Positions 29,542-42,000 of a stretch of DNA of 64,000 bases are shown one piece after another (position 1 is the first letter of the stretch; the number at the start of each line of letters is the position of its first letter). This DNA is from Bidens hawaiensis (Eukaryota > Streptophyta > Magnoliopsida > Asterales > Asteraceae). Below the pieces are notes generated by a model. That model saw only the letters and a program-made list of their open reading frames with translations, was not told the origin of the DNA and did no database searches. The translations under genes were made by a program, and so were the position numbers. The DNA is taken from the NCBI GenBank assembly GCA_021521415.1, contig JAIQDT010003572.1, positions 186,001 through 250,000 of the forward strand, read 5' to 3'.

Positions 29542-30579
29542 TTAGTAGGTAAAAGTTTATTGAAATTTTAAATTTAAGTTAACATTGTCTCTTCATCCAA
29601 TAATATCATTTATTATAAAACCTTAATATTAATTAACTAATTTATAATATATTTAAAACATTAAAATTTTCAATCATTATTCAAAATCAATGTGAAAATT
29701 GGTTACTTACAAAAACTGATATTAATAACCAATACAATAAATTTATACAAAAAAATAACATATTTATGCTGGTATTTAATTTTTTAAAATCAAGAAAAAA
29801 ATTATTAAAAAGAGAAAAATGAAAGATTAAAAAGAAAAAAAATGAAGTACAAAACTATTAATAAGAAGGATAAATGTATTTAATATGAGAGAGAGGGGGA
29901 AAAATTTGGTAAGAAACATTTTGATGATGACATGTGGCATTAGAAAGCTTTATTTATTATATAGTATAGATTATTTTATTGATATGTTTTGATCATATCA
30001 AACACATACTGTTAACGAGTGATTTTTGAGTTTACTCAACAAAAATATAAATAAACACAATATTTAATTAAATAAAAAAATAAAAGACAATTGTAAACCA
30101 AATATAACAAATAAAAAAGAATTATAAATCAATTGACTAATCTGACAACAAAGCATATCATTTATATATATTATATTAATCTGCTCAGTTTAACTAGAAT
30201 ATTTGATTAACAAGTAATGTGAAATGCTTAACTATAACGTGATTTAAAATGCAAATCAAACTAAAGGGTATTATTTGTAATTGTGTTCAACTAAAAGGGG
30301 TTAGTAATAAATTTGCTTATAATTTACTTTCTTTTATTAAACTCACGTTCTTATCTTTCCCACTCCCATTTCTTTCTCTTTCAAGATATCCACACTCCAT
30401 GGATTTCAAGTTAAGTGCATGATTTTTTTAACTTTAAAAGGTTTTAGGTTTTTTTTGGTGTAACTTAATATAATTTCAGGGGTAACGAAATACATAAAAC
30501 GTAAAAAAAAAATTTTTTTTGCACTTCGCCAGAAAAGCAAACATAGTGGTATACTGGTAAGTCCGCCCCTGGGTTAAGC

Positions 30580-30942
30580 AGTCACCCACACACACAAGAT
30601 GGTTCTTGTAGGAAATACATCATGCAAAGCAAACATAGTGGTATACTGGTATTTGGCCATTGATCGAATTTTATCCGTTGATAAAAAAGACTTGGTGGTA
30701 CATTAATTGTAAGTACTAGAAAAAAAATAAAAAAAAACCATATCCGGGACATTGACAGATAAATGTAGTCACGTTACTATTCATGAAAATATCATGTGCG
30801 TTATAATATATTTTACTTTGTGATAAAACCATTAAGAATATATATACATAAAACACATAAATCATGAATCTATGCTTTGAGGAACTCGTAAACATGAAAC
30901 AAAGTTAGATTTGAGATCATGAAACAATGAATTGCATCTAGA

Positions 30943-30986
<44 letters not shown>

Positions 30987-31743
30987 CTTCCATGAGAATA
31001 TATATCATATATATTTAGTTCAGAAAGTCGTGCATTATAACTTATCAGTCCATAAGAACCAAAACTTTGTTTTTAGTAGGATTGAGTTTGCTATTTAAAA
31101 GAGGGTTACGACGAAGCTTGATGTCCACTTACCTGTACTGCATTGTAATCGTTTGAATGCTTTTAAATTAATAGAAAGTAGATTGTATGTTCAAGAGGTG
31201 ATTCCACTCAACTTATAAAAAACACAATGGAAAAGGTCTAATGTACTAAATGAGTCATATTCGATTCAGTATAAGTATACATCTCAAACAAATCTTGTTC
31301 GGGTCAACTGTGCAATATATGAACCATGTTGACCGATAAAACCCTATATCCTCTTTTGTTGGTGTCTAATAACGTGTGCATTATTGTTTTCCTAACATCA
31401 ATTAAAAAAATAACATGATGATAAGCATGCTCACTTAAAAAATCTACAAATTCTTTTTTAACTCTTTATTTTTTTAGTATGATAGCAACATGTCAGTATT
31501 ATACCATATTGTGTGCATGGTATATTTTTAACTAAAAACAAATATCTCTCACTTACAAGGGCCTAAAATGTCCACAACCAAAACTACGGTTGGCGATTTA
31601 CACGTGTTACGACGTCGTTCCGCTCTTATAATAATAATAATAATAACACGACCATGAGTAAATAGTCTACCGTCATCATCATCTTCGTTATTATTATTTT
31701 ACCAACTTGAATTGAATTAGGGTTTCCAGAAGCTTGGTACAAT
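30580..31743. other. HSFA5 upstream region, no separate gene seen
   Basis: AT-rich DNA leading to HSFA5, with an (AT)n run at 30946-30982 and an (ATA)n-type run near 31625-31647 about 100 bp before the start codon. A 26-bp sequence at 30626-30651 repeats one found just inside the neighbouring hAT end (30534-30559). Confidence 0.5.
30946..30982. repeat. (AT)n microsatellite
   Basis: About 18 uninterrupted AT units, roughly 760 bp before the HSFA5 start codon. Confidence 0.9.
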
Positions 31744-34700
31744 ATGGACGGAAATACGGCGGCATCTGGTGGCGGCGGACAGGCGCCGTTTCTTATAAAG
31801 ACGTATGAGATGGTGGACGACAACGTGACGGATGAAGTAGTGTCGTGGAGTACGAAAGGCAACAGCTTTGTGGTGTGGAATCCGCTGGAGTTTGCTCGGA
31901 TGCTGTTGCCGACGTATTTTAAGCATAATAACTTCTCCAGCTTCATTAGACAGCTCAATACTTACGTAAGCGATTGCTTATTTACCTTTTTCTTGGGTTT
32001 CAGTCACTTGATTGTATCGATTTTGACCAACTTTGACTTTCATTTCTTCGTGAGGTTTAAGTTTTTAAACCGGGTAAAAGACCCGACCCGGATCAGATAA
32101 ACGTATCCAGGTCGGGTCTTGCGATGGATGACTGTTTTCTCTTTACACAAACCCGGGTAAGACCCGAACCGATCAGACTTGGTATTTACAATAGGGTTGG
32201 TTATCCTATGTGCTAAGAATATCAGTAAACTGGTCCGGTTTGTTTAGTGTCGTGTCTCGTGGGTCCGTTTTCTCTTAACATAAATCGGGTAAGACCTGCC
32301 AGACCCGACTGTGATCAGACCTGGTTATTTACAATAAGGTCGGTCTTGGGTCTTGAGAATATCAAGAAATGGGTCTGGGTCCGGTGTCACAGGTCTGACC
32401 ATTTCTATCTTTAAATAAAGCGGGTAAGACCCGCGAGACCCGAACCGATAAGACTGGGTATTTATGATAGGGTCGGGTCCCGGGTCTTGAGAATGCCACT
32501 AAATGGGTCCATGTCCGGAGTCGGTCTCGCTGGTCTGACTTTTTTGCACACCCCTAGGGGAAATTGGTGTGTTTGTAAATTGGTGGATTGTTTTATGGGA
32601 TCAGGTGGTTTTTGAGGAAAGTTTAGTGTTATGATTGAAGAATTGGAAGATTAGATATATGATTAGAAGCTTGATTTATCTTACTTAGTGTGCCTGTGGT
32701 CCAATAATGAAGAAACCATGGTACCTTTTGAGTTTGCTGGCACTTTTAAATTTTTGAAAATCTTTTGGTCAGTTTGGACTAAAACCAAAACTTCGGTTCT
32801 TGAAATTTTGAAAATTGTTAGAAGAGTTTCGGTTTTTTTTGGTTTTCGGTGTTTTTGGTGTTCATCATCATCATCGTACTCAGTATATCCCACCAATAGC
32901 AATGCTATGGTAGGGTCTGAGGAGGGTAAGATGTAGACAGCCTTACCTCTATCCCATAGGGATAGAGAGGCTGCTTCCGGTGAGACCCCTGGCTCGATAG
33001 TAGTTTTGCATCAAGCCTTGGACATAAGGCACATAGCACTCAATCATCGGGACACCGGCTGATTGGTGCATGTGCCCTTGTCTTTCGGCTATCAACGCCA
33101 CCACATGATGCCTGATTAACCTTCCGCCACTTTTAACGTTATTTTCACGAGATTAGTAAAATAACGTCAAAATTAGTGCAATTTTACTTTTGCCCACCCG
33201 AGGGTTCACACATATATACATTATATGCGCGCACCACAAGCAGGGCGTAAAAGTAAAATTGTGTGAACCCTCGGGTGGGCAAAAGTAAAATTGCACTAAT
33301 TTTGACGTTATTTTACGCCCTGCTTGCGGTGCGCGCATATAATGTATATATGTGTGAACCCTCGGGTGGGCAAAAGTAAAATTGCACTAATTTTGACGTT
33401 ATTTTACTAATCTCGTGAAAATAACGTTAAAAGTGGCGGAAGGTTAATCAGGCATCATGTGGTGGCGTTGATAGCCGAAAGACAAGGGCACATGCACCGA
33501 TCAGCCGGTGTCCCGATGATTGAGTGCTATGTGCCTTATGTCCAAGGCTTGATGCAAAACTACTATCGAGCCGGGGGTCTCACCGGAAGCAGCCTCTCTA
33601 TCCCTATGGGATAGAGGTAAGGCTGTCTACATCTTACCCTCCTCAGACCCTACCATAGCATTGCTATTGGTGGGATATACTGAGTACGATGATGATGGTG
33701 TTTTTGGTGTTGCCATTTGAGCTTGAAAATTTTGGGTCGAAAAAAAAAAGAACTTGGTCCAACATAATGAATTTTGGCATATATCATTTTGTTAATTAAT
33801 AGCTAATTGATTATGATACATTCGGGCTACAATTTGAGTCACGTGCTTAATTAATTCTTATAAATTACTTAAAATATAAAACATAAAAAGGTAAAGATGA
33901 AAATCTATAGATTCGTTGGGTTATGTTTTTATTACACACAAAACCCAAACTGAACAAGAACTTTGGTTTTTACAAAAACGTAAAACCAAACCGTCAGTTT
34001 TTGTTTATGTTCGTAACGGTTTTTTCGGTTTCATGCCCATCCCTAAGATAATGATTCATTTGCATCTCACATTATGAATGATAAGTTACCAAATTAACAA
34101 TCTGCATTCAATTGTAATAACTAATTACTACTAATATTACAGGGTTTCAGAAAGATTGATCCTGAAAGATGGGAATTTGCCAATGAAGAATTTATCAAAG
34201 ATAAAAAACACCTTTTGAAAAACATTCACCGACGAAAACCGATACACAGTCACAGTAACAACCCTCAATCTTCAACAACCGACCCTGAGCGAGCAGCGTT
34301 TGAAGAACAGATCGAAGCGCTCACACGTGAAAAAGCGTCATTCGAGAAGAACATTTTAAGGTTTAAACAACAGCAACCCGTTTCAAAACTTCAACTTGAA
34401 GATTTAACTCAACGGGTCAACAATATGGAACAAAAACAGGACACGCTGTTAGACTTTTTAAACAAAGCATCTCAAAATCCTGAATTTGTCGAACGCCTCG
34501 CTCAAAAACTTGAATCCATGGATTTTTCAGCTGAAAATAAGAAAAGAAGATTGCCCGGGTCTCGGGTTTCACCAGAAGATAGTCTTGTAGACAACCAAAG
34601 CCCGTCTCGGCCCGATTTTGGGAATGTTTTTCATCATGATTTCTCAAACAAGCTTAGGCTTGAGTTATCACCCGCTGTTTCAGATGTTAATATTGTTTCC

Positions 34701-35049
34701 AACAGCACTCAAAGCTCAAATGAAGACGGTGAAATCAGATTAACCGAAGGCTGCAGAACGAGTAATGAATTGACACCTGGCGGGCCTCAAGAGCTTTCAG
34801 ATACCTGCACATCGTTTGGTTTCAACATGGAATCTTCTTTCATGCAAAAAACCGGCCCGTGTTTGGACGCTAGTGAAGATCCCGAGGGTTATTTATCGTG
34901 TCAGCTGAATCTCAGTTTAGCATCCTGTGTATCTCAAGTCAACTCGGGTCAAGATACAGTGGCAATTCCTGAATCATTTGAGGGCGTTGGAAAACCTTCG
35001 GGTCAAAATGTGACAGCGTCTTCGTCACGTGATGATCCAACTAATAATG

Positions 35050-35091
<42 letters not shown>

Positions 35092-35282
35092 CAGCGGCGC
35101 CTCCTGCAAGTGTTCAGGGTCGGGTTAATGATGTGTTTTGGGAGCAGTTTTTAACCGAGAGGCCAGGCTCGTCGGATGTCGAGGAAACAGGCTCGAATTT
35201 AAGGTCGATGGTGTCATATGAACAAGACGACAGAAGATCGGGCTATGGGAACTCCAGGAACATGAGGAATCTGACTCTTTGA
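31744..35282 (+). CDS. HSFA5: Heat shock transcription factor class A, HSFA5 type, 453 aa, 2 exons
   Basis: This nuclear DNA-binding factor recognises heat-shock elements; in the family HSFA5 is known mainly as a partner and modulator of HSFA4. Exons are 31744-31965 and 34143-35282. The 2177-bp intron sits at the conserved HSF position inside the DNA-binding domain, after FIRQLNTY and before [10 protein letters not shown]. Residues about 14-107 form the DNA-binding domain and about 122-183 the HR-A/B coiled coil with the class A spacing. KKRR at 207-210 is the nuclear signal. An aromatic-acidic AHA-type activation motif ([12 protein letters not shown]) is at about 404-415, and the C-terminal MRNLTL resembles an export signal. 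[12 protein letters not shown] and the tail point to HSFA5 specifically. A run of about 15 Asn near residue 380 comes from an (AAT)n repeat. The position matches Arabidopsis At4g13980. Confidence 0.96.
32050..32565. repeat. GGGTAAGACCCG tandem/dispersed repeat in the HSFA5 intron
   Basis: About three diverged units of roughly 130-150 bp carry GGGTAAGACCCG, ACCGATCAGACT, TATTTACAATAGGGT and TTGAGAATATCA words. The block ends TTTTTGCACACCCCTAGGGG. It is the same family, inverted, as the block in SAHH intron 1 (14388-14860). Confidence 0.65.
32863..33696. mobile_element. Fold-back pair of SINEs inserted as one unit, 15-bp TSD
   Basis: The left arm (32863-33252) and right arm (33311-33696) are near-perfect inverted copies; only a few mismatches were spotted. 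The SINE part (about 290 bp of each arm) is the same family as the single SINE at 62109-62413, with both GATGATG tails facing outwards. The inner part of the arms (about 33155-33250) is not in the single SINE. A 58-bp centre repeats part of the arm. The whole unit is bounded by GGTGTTTTTGGTGTT on both sides (32848-32862 and 33697-33711). It lies in the HSFA5 intron and would fold into a long hairpin in the pre-mRNA. Confidence 0.88.
35049..35090 (+). repeat. (AAT)n trinucleotide repeat coding for poly-Asn in HSFA5
   Basis: About 14 AAT units stay in frame and encode an Asn run between the coiled-coil region and the activation motif. Length variation would not break the frame. Confidence 0.9.
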
Positions 35283-36919
35283 GATAGAAGTCTTGAGGTT
35301 ATTCTCACTTTGTATAGACTTTTATATATTAGTCTATATATATGGATTTTATATTTTCCTTTGAATAAGATGTAGACTAAAAACTTATTTTATGTTTCAA
35401 TGCTAGTTAGTGTATTCACTATTCAGTTAGATTTGATTGATGTATTTTGGAGGAAGCTTTAACTATTGTAGTTGGGACTTTTAATGACAAAATTTTGGTT
35501 TTGTTCCATTCAAGCTGTAGATATTATATAAAAAATATAATAATCAATGATACAGTAACTTGAAAATCAACACCACACTGCTGATCACCAAAAATCAGAG
35601 CAAGAACACTTGCCATCTTTAAAATGATGAAACCGACTCGCATCTCGAACAACAATCTCCCGACCAACGATACTACTTATAAACTTCAAAACCATATGAC
35701 AATCTCCACAAACCGAAGATTCTTCACTACCCGAATCACAGACCCCGGGACCCCATTTAGCAGCCCATAAGCCACTGCAAGCCTCTCACTATGCCAAAAT
35801 AACTGCTTCTTTCTCCTCTTTTCCCATATCATGCAACACATAACTAACATCAGGAACATACCCAATTTTCCTCATTTTCTCATCCAAATCTTCAAGAAAA
35901 ACCCTCATTTCGTTCTTCATCCGGTGACCCGTTTCACCTGCATAAAAAACCTCACTTTCTTTCCCTAAATAAACACAACTATAACCCGGTTCCTTCTTCA
36001 CATAACCAGCAACCATCAATTTCCTAACTTTTGCTACATTCTCCCACATAAACACACTCGCATACGCGTTACATAAAAGTATATACGTCGATGGATCTTT
36101 AACACCCAACTCAATTAACTGATCAGCAACCCGAATCCCCATCTGGGTTCGCCTGAATCGCTTACACGCACTCAACAAAGAAGCCCAAACCGCCTCATCA
36201 ACCTCAAACGGCATGGTGTTAAGTACATTTTCAGCCTCATCTAAGTACCCCGATCGGCTATAAAGATCCACTAAACATGTGTAATGTTGAAGATTCGGGC
36301 TTAACCCGTAATCATCCACCATAGATTTGAACAGATCGCGACCCGTGTTAACTAAACCCACATGGCTACACGCGTATATTAACCCGACAAATGTCACCTC
36401 ATTCGGTTTGAGCCCAGTAGATAACATATTATCATATAGTGACAACGCTTCTTTAGCTTTTCCGTGCTGAGCGAGCCCAACGATTATTGAAGTCCATGAA
36501 ATTATATCTTTTTTAACCGTCTGATCAAACACGGTATTGGCGAATATTACATCACTGCATTTTGCATACATGTCGATAAGCGCGTTGCAGACGTATAAAC
36601 TCGACTCAAAACCGAGCTTCGGGACCAAACTGTGGACTTGTTGACCGAGTTCCAACGCTGCAAGATTAGCAGACGTTCCAAGAACGCTAGATATAATAAA
36701 TGGGTCGGTGATCTTGATCCCGGTTTGTTTCATTTCAATAAAGAGATGAAATGCACTAACAAAATGTCCACTTTGAATCAATCCAGAAATCAAAGCAGTC
36801 CATGAAACAAGATTATGAACTTTCATGTTCTTAAAAAGGTCAACAGCTTCCGACTTTCGTCCAACCCGGGCATACCCGGAAATCATCGCGGTCCAAGTAA
36901 TCGTATTCTTTAAACTAAT

Positions 36920-38984
36920 TGTAACACCCCGACCAAAGGCGGATTATACATCGGGGCGCCACATATTGTTTCATTACTCGTGACACTATTGGGTGTCAAT
37001 ATTTAATAAATACATTCATTCGCGCACGCGCAGAGTAAACACAAGATAACATAAATCATCATAAATCAATATATTATAAATCATAATATTCGAACAGCAA
37101 AAACTTGTCTTGATACATTTTAATCTAGGTCCAAAATAAAGAAAACTTCCTATGTGTCCACAAGCTCCAAAACAGCTACTGCAAACCTGAACATGTGTTA
37201 AAATAAACGTCAAACACTTGCGTGTTGGTGAGAAATCAAGTTTAATACAATACATAGATAACAATAAATCTGCGCGCAACACGTGTATGTCTGGTGTTTA
37301 ACAGGGGTGCAATCAGATTGTGATCAAGCCTAGATAGATCATAGCTCATAGTTCATAGTTCAATCCGTGCTCCCAATTGAGCACAAAAACGAGAAAACAT
37401 CTGTGCAAGTGTAAACAAAGAAAACCGTAAACGATAGGTCTCCCGTGTTCATCTAATGGATCCATGAAAACTGCGGAATAGGCCGAACAAAGCGGTTAAT
37501 GATACACACATACAAATAAACAGCCAAGTAAACGTCCTCAACACATGGGATACTGCGCGACTAAAGTTCATAAACAAGTTTAAGACTCTAAGTTTGTATG
37601 AACACATGATCATCCCAAAACATTAAAAGCAAAAAGGGATTAGGTACGAGATTACTCACTTGATAATCGGTGCGGTGTAAGATAAAGCAAGAACCAACTT
37701 TAAACAAGCACAAGTTAACCTATAATTAAAGATTATTGTTTTAATGATTGGTTTTAAGTCTTGATTATAAGTTAGCATAATTAATAAGTAAATTATTATA
37801 TATATAATATATATTACCGGAAAAGCAGGGCAGAACAGGGAGGAAGACGGAGGCAGAGAGGGAGGCGGCAGAGAGCAAGGAAAACAGGAGAGATTAAGTG
37901 TTTGTGTGTGTAGTGTTAGGAAAAAATAATACTATTATTTATAGAGAAACCCTAGGAGACATGAATCCAGAAAAAGGGGAAAAGATTCCAAGACAATCAG
38001 AACAAGACAAAACAAAAGATAGCAAAAGATATCCAAAAGCAAGTAAAAGATATCAAAAGATATGGCAGCAGGGAAAAAGAGAAAAAGGCTGACAGGGAAC
38101 AGTAACAAGGCATGGGCGGTTCAGAAAAAGGTACTGGTCAAGCATGGCAAAAGCAGATCTCAAAAGATTATGTCAGTCACTTTTTCTGCCAACCAATGGG
38201 GTTGGTGCGCATGCTGCGCCGAAAGTAACTTTTCAGACATAAAGCAGATTAGGTCAACAGCTCAAAAGATAAGACAACTCAAAAGCAACGGCTAGATTAA
38301 ACAGAAGAAAACTCAAAGGGGTTTAGCGCGAGAAGGCTCGAGCGCGAAGGCAGACACAGAAGGTCAAGAGAGCGCGAGCGCGAAGGCAGACAGAACCAAC
38401 CTTAACGCGTCGCGGAAAGAACTACATTTCTTAGCGCGCCGCGGGAGGAACTAAAATTCCTAGCGCGCCGCGGGAAGAACTAAAATTCTTCGCGCGTCGA
38501 GGGATGAACTACGATTCTTAGCGCGCTGCGAGAAGAACTACAAATCCTTAGCGCGTCGCGGGAAGAACTACCGTTCTTAGCGCGTTGCGAGAAGAATTAC
38601 AATTCTTAGCGCGCTGCGAGAAGAGTTCGTCTCGCGAATCGCTGTACAGGTGGTCTTCACGCAGGATTCCTTGTAAGGGAGTCTGGCGCGTGGAGCTGCG
38701 CAGACAACCTTAGGCGGGAAGGAACAAAGGACAAGCAAAGAGTTAGAAGAAAAAGAGGGAAACAAGGCGTAAGGGCGGGACGGCGACAAGAGGGAAAAGA
38801 AGGCGGAAAGAGAGAAGGAAGAGGGACGGGACGGCGGAAAGAAAGAGAGAGAGAGGCGGGAAGGAAAATATATATTATTATTAAAAGTAAAATATAAGTA
38901 TAAATAAATATTAAATCATAAAAGAAAGAGATCGGGTAAGGGAAACGGGTACCTGGGTCGGGTCGGATCGGGGCAGATGTCACA
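36920..38984 (-). repeat. 3' LTR of the chromovirus (2065 bp)
   Basis: On the minus strand it starts TGTGACA and ends TGTTACA. It has a GC-rich U3 tandem array (about 38395-38640), a CTATAAATA box (about 37935-37943) and is nearly identical to 43682-45746. Confidence 0.95.
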
Positions 38985-38998
38985 GTCTCCCCTACTTT
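38985..38998 (-). other. Polypurine tract of the chromovirus
   Basis: On the minus strand AAGTAGGGGAGAC directly adjoins the 3' LTR; this is the usual priming site for plus-strand DNA synthesis. Confidence 0.8.
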
Positions 38999-39018
38999 AA
39001 GAAATTTCGTCCCGAAAT

Positions 39019-42000
39019 TTATCTCGAAGTAGGTTGCGCAGAGAACAGGTGCGGGTACTTGATCTTCATTTGATCTTCCCTTTCCCATGTAAACTCGGCT
39101 CCGCGCTTGGACTCCCAGCGAACTTTCACGATAGGGATGCGACTGCGCTTGGTTTGCTTAACCTCGCGATCCAAAATCTCAACAGGCTTCTCAACGAAAT
39201 GCATAGTTTCATCAACTTGAACTTCATCAAGTGGAATGTGAAGGTTCTCGTCGGCTAAACACTTCTTGAGATTGGATACATGGAACGTTGGATGCACATT
39301 ACTGAGCGCGGGCGGCAGGTCAAGTCTGTAGGCAACTTTTCCCACACGCGCGAGAATCTTGAATGGTCCAACATATCGAGGAGCAAGCTTACCTTTCTTC
39401 CCAAAGCGGACAACACCTTTCCTAGGCGACACTTTGAGGAGAACAAGATCACCAACTTGAAATTCGAGAGGCTTCCGCCTACGATCTGCGTAACTCTTCT
39501 GTCGGCTTCTGGCAGTCAGCAGATGATCACGGATCTTGGCGATTTTATCGGTTGTCTCTTGAACAAGTTCGGGTCCTGTGATTTGAGCTTCACCCACTTC
39601 GCTCCAACAAATCGGGGAGCGGCATTTACGACCGTAAAGTGCTTCAAATGGGGCCATACCGATACTGGAATGATAGCTGTTATTATAAGAGAACTCGATC
39701 AAAGGCAGGTGCGAATCCCAATTACCTCCAAAATCAAGAACACAAGATCGGAGCATATCCTCAAGAGTTTGAATGGTTCGCTCAGACTGACCGTCAGTCT
39801 GAGGATGATATGCCGTACTCATGTCCAAGCGAGTTCCTAGCGCAGATTGGAGAGATTTCCAAAAGCGAGATATAAAACGGCCATCGCGATCGGATATGAT
39901 GCTCAAAGGAGTACCATGGCGGCAGACAATTTCCTTGACATAAAGCTGCGCGAGTTGCTCAACACGGTAGTTTTCACGAATGGGCAGAAAGTGAGCAGAC
40001 TTAGTCAAACGATCCACTATTACCCAAATGCTATCATGTTTGCTTGCTGTCAAAGGTAACTTGGTAATAAAGTCCATCGCTACACATTCCCATTTCCACG
40101 TAGGAATTTCAGGTTGTTCGAGCAAACCAGATGGGCGTTGGTGTTCAGCTTTCACTTTAGAACAAGTCAGACATTTAGCTACGAACACAGCAATATCCTT
40201 TTTCATACCGGGCCACCAATAAGTAATGCGCAAATCCTTGTACATCTTATCAGCGCCAGGATGAATAGAATACCGAGATTTGTGCGCTTCACTCAGGATA
40301 TCAGCGCGAAGATTCTCATCAAAGGGAATCCAGATGCGATTAAGATAACAGAGAATTCCACTCAGATTAGGGACAAAGTGCGTTAGAGCTGTTAAAGGCA
40401 AAGCGATTTTCGAGAAGTTCGAAATGAAGCGCCGGTAATAACCAGCTAAGCCCAGAAAGGAACGGATCTCGGTAGGAGTGGTCGGCGTAATCCAGTTCTT
40501 GATTGCCTCAATTTTGGATGGGTCGACATGGATACCCATCTTGTTGACAACATGGCCAAGAAACTGTACTTCATCGGACCAGAATTCACACTTGGAAAGC
40601 TTAGCATAGAGTTGCTCAGCTCTAAGCTTTTGCAACACCAACCGAAGATGTTGCTCATGCTCGGCCTTGGTCTTAGAATAAATCAGAACGTCATCGATAA
40701 ACACAATCACGAATTTATCCAAGAAAGGCCTACACACCCGATTCATTAGATCCATGAAAACGGCGGGTGCGTTGGTTAAACCGAAGGACATGACCAAGAA
40801 TTCAAAATGGCCATAACGAGTTCGAAAAGCAGTCTTCGGAACATCTTCATCGCGGATGCGCAACTGGTGATAACCAGAGCGGAGATCAATCTTGGAGAAA
40901 CAAGAGGCACCTTGGAGTTGATCAAAGAGGTCGTCAATACGCGGTAAGGGATACCGGTTCTTAATGGTGAGCTTGTTCAACTCGCGGTAATCGATACACA
41001 TGCGAAACGATCCATCTTTCTTTTTAACGAACAACACCGGAGCACCCCAGGGCGAAGAGCTAGGGCGAATGAATCCTTTAGCTGTCAACTCTTGAAGTTG
41101 GCTTGCCAATTCTTGCATCTCAGCGGGCGCAAGACGGTAAGGAGATTTAGCTACGGGGGAAGCACCAGGGACAAGATCAATACGGAACTCGACTTCACGA
41201 GCGGGAGGGATACCAGGAAGATCATCAGGAAAAACTTCAGGAAAATCACGCACAACAGGGATATCGCGAAGCTTCTTCTTTCCTTCATCGGGTTTAACCA
41301 CATGGGCTAAGAATGCAATACACTTCTTCCGCATGAGTCTTTGGGCTTCGGCGCAGGACATAAGTTTAAGACCGCGGGAGGGTTTCTCGCCGTAGATGTG
41401 AAGATCACCGTTTTCTCGAGGAATGCGAATCAACTTCTTGGCGCAAATAACTTCGGCGCGATTATTCGAGAGCCAGTCCATACCAATAATAACATCAAAG
41501 CTCCCAAGAGGCATGGGGATGAGGTCGATCAGAAAATCGTTTTCGTTAAGGTTAAGCGTGCAATCTTTAATCACCGAGTTAATTAAAACAGTTTCACCGT
41601 TAGCCAATTCAACTGAAAAATCTTCTTTTAAATCGCTGCGCGGTCGCGCAAGCTTCTGCTCGAAGGCGCGAGAGATAAAACTTCGATCGGCGCCAGTATC
41701 AAAAAGTACAGAAGCATAAAATCCGTTAAGCAAAAATGTACCATTAACTACGTCATTATTCGCTTGCGCTTGGTGCGCGGTTATGTTAAAAGCTCGTCCG
41801 CGTGTCACTTGGTTCGAAATCTGGTTCACCGGATTCGCTTGTGTGATTTGCACTTGTAGTCTCGGGCACGCGTTCCGGAAATGACTGGGATCACCGCAGT
41901 TATAGCACGATCTGGGTCGTGGGTTTTGGTAGGTTGGTTGTGGGTTCTGCGGGTAGACTGGTGGTATTGGCGCAATTGGATTGGCGGGAAGGATTCTACA

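Larger units (their letters stand above)
26493..29970 (-). mobile_element. Non-autonomous Helitron, inserted between A and T
   Basis: On the minus strand the element begins TCTATACTATATAATAAA (29970 downward) and ends CTAG (26496-26493). The end is preceded by the hairpin ACCCGTGT-GCT-ACACGGGT (26504-26522). The base before TC is A and the base after CTAG is T, the Helitron target rule, and there is no target duplication. Without the nested Harbinger element it would be about 1.6 kb. No Rep/helicase frame is seen. The flanks lie wholly inside the hAT at 26215-30571. Confidence 0.85.
26215..30571. mobile_element. Non-autonomous hAT element, TSD GGTTAAGC, host of a nested Helitron
   Basis: The left end CAGTGGCGGATCCA and the right end (reverse complement CAGGGGCGGACTTA) form imperfect terminal inverted repeats. 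The perfect 8-bp duplication GGTTAAGC flanks them (26207-26214 and 30572-30579). Removing the nested Helitron leaves about 0.9 kb, with no transposase visible. The termini match those of the 777-bp hAT at 10357-11133. Confidence 0.9.

Noticed and set aside
32863..33696. Foldback as an assembly palindrome artefact
   Set aside because: The arms differ at several bases and a clean 15-bp target duplication flanks the unit, which an artefact would not produce.
38657..39088. Frames of 60-140 codons within the LTRs (for example 38657-39088, 45339-45551, 37016-37282)
   Set aside because: They recur identically in both LTRs, have low-complexity products and match no family.
39280..39840. Plus-strand frames opposite the chromovirus gag-pol, considered as an antisense gene like that of the Tat element
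   Set aside because: They lack splice structure, a promoter and domains, and overlap the conserved integrase frame.
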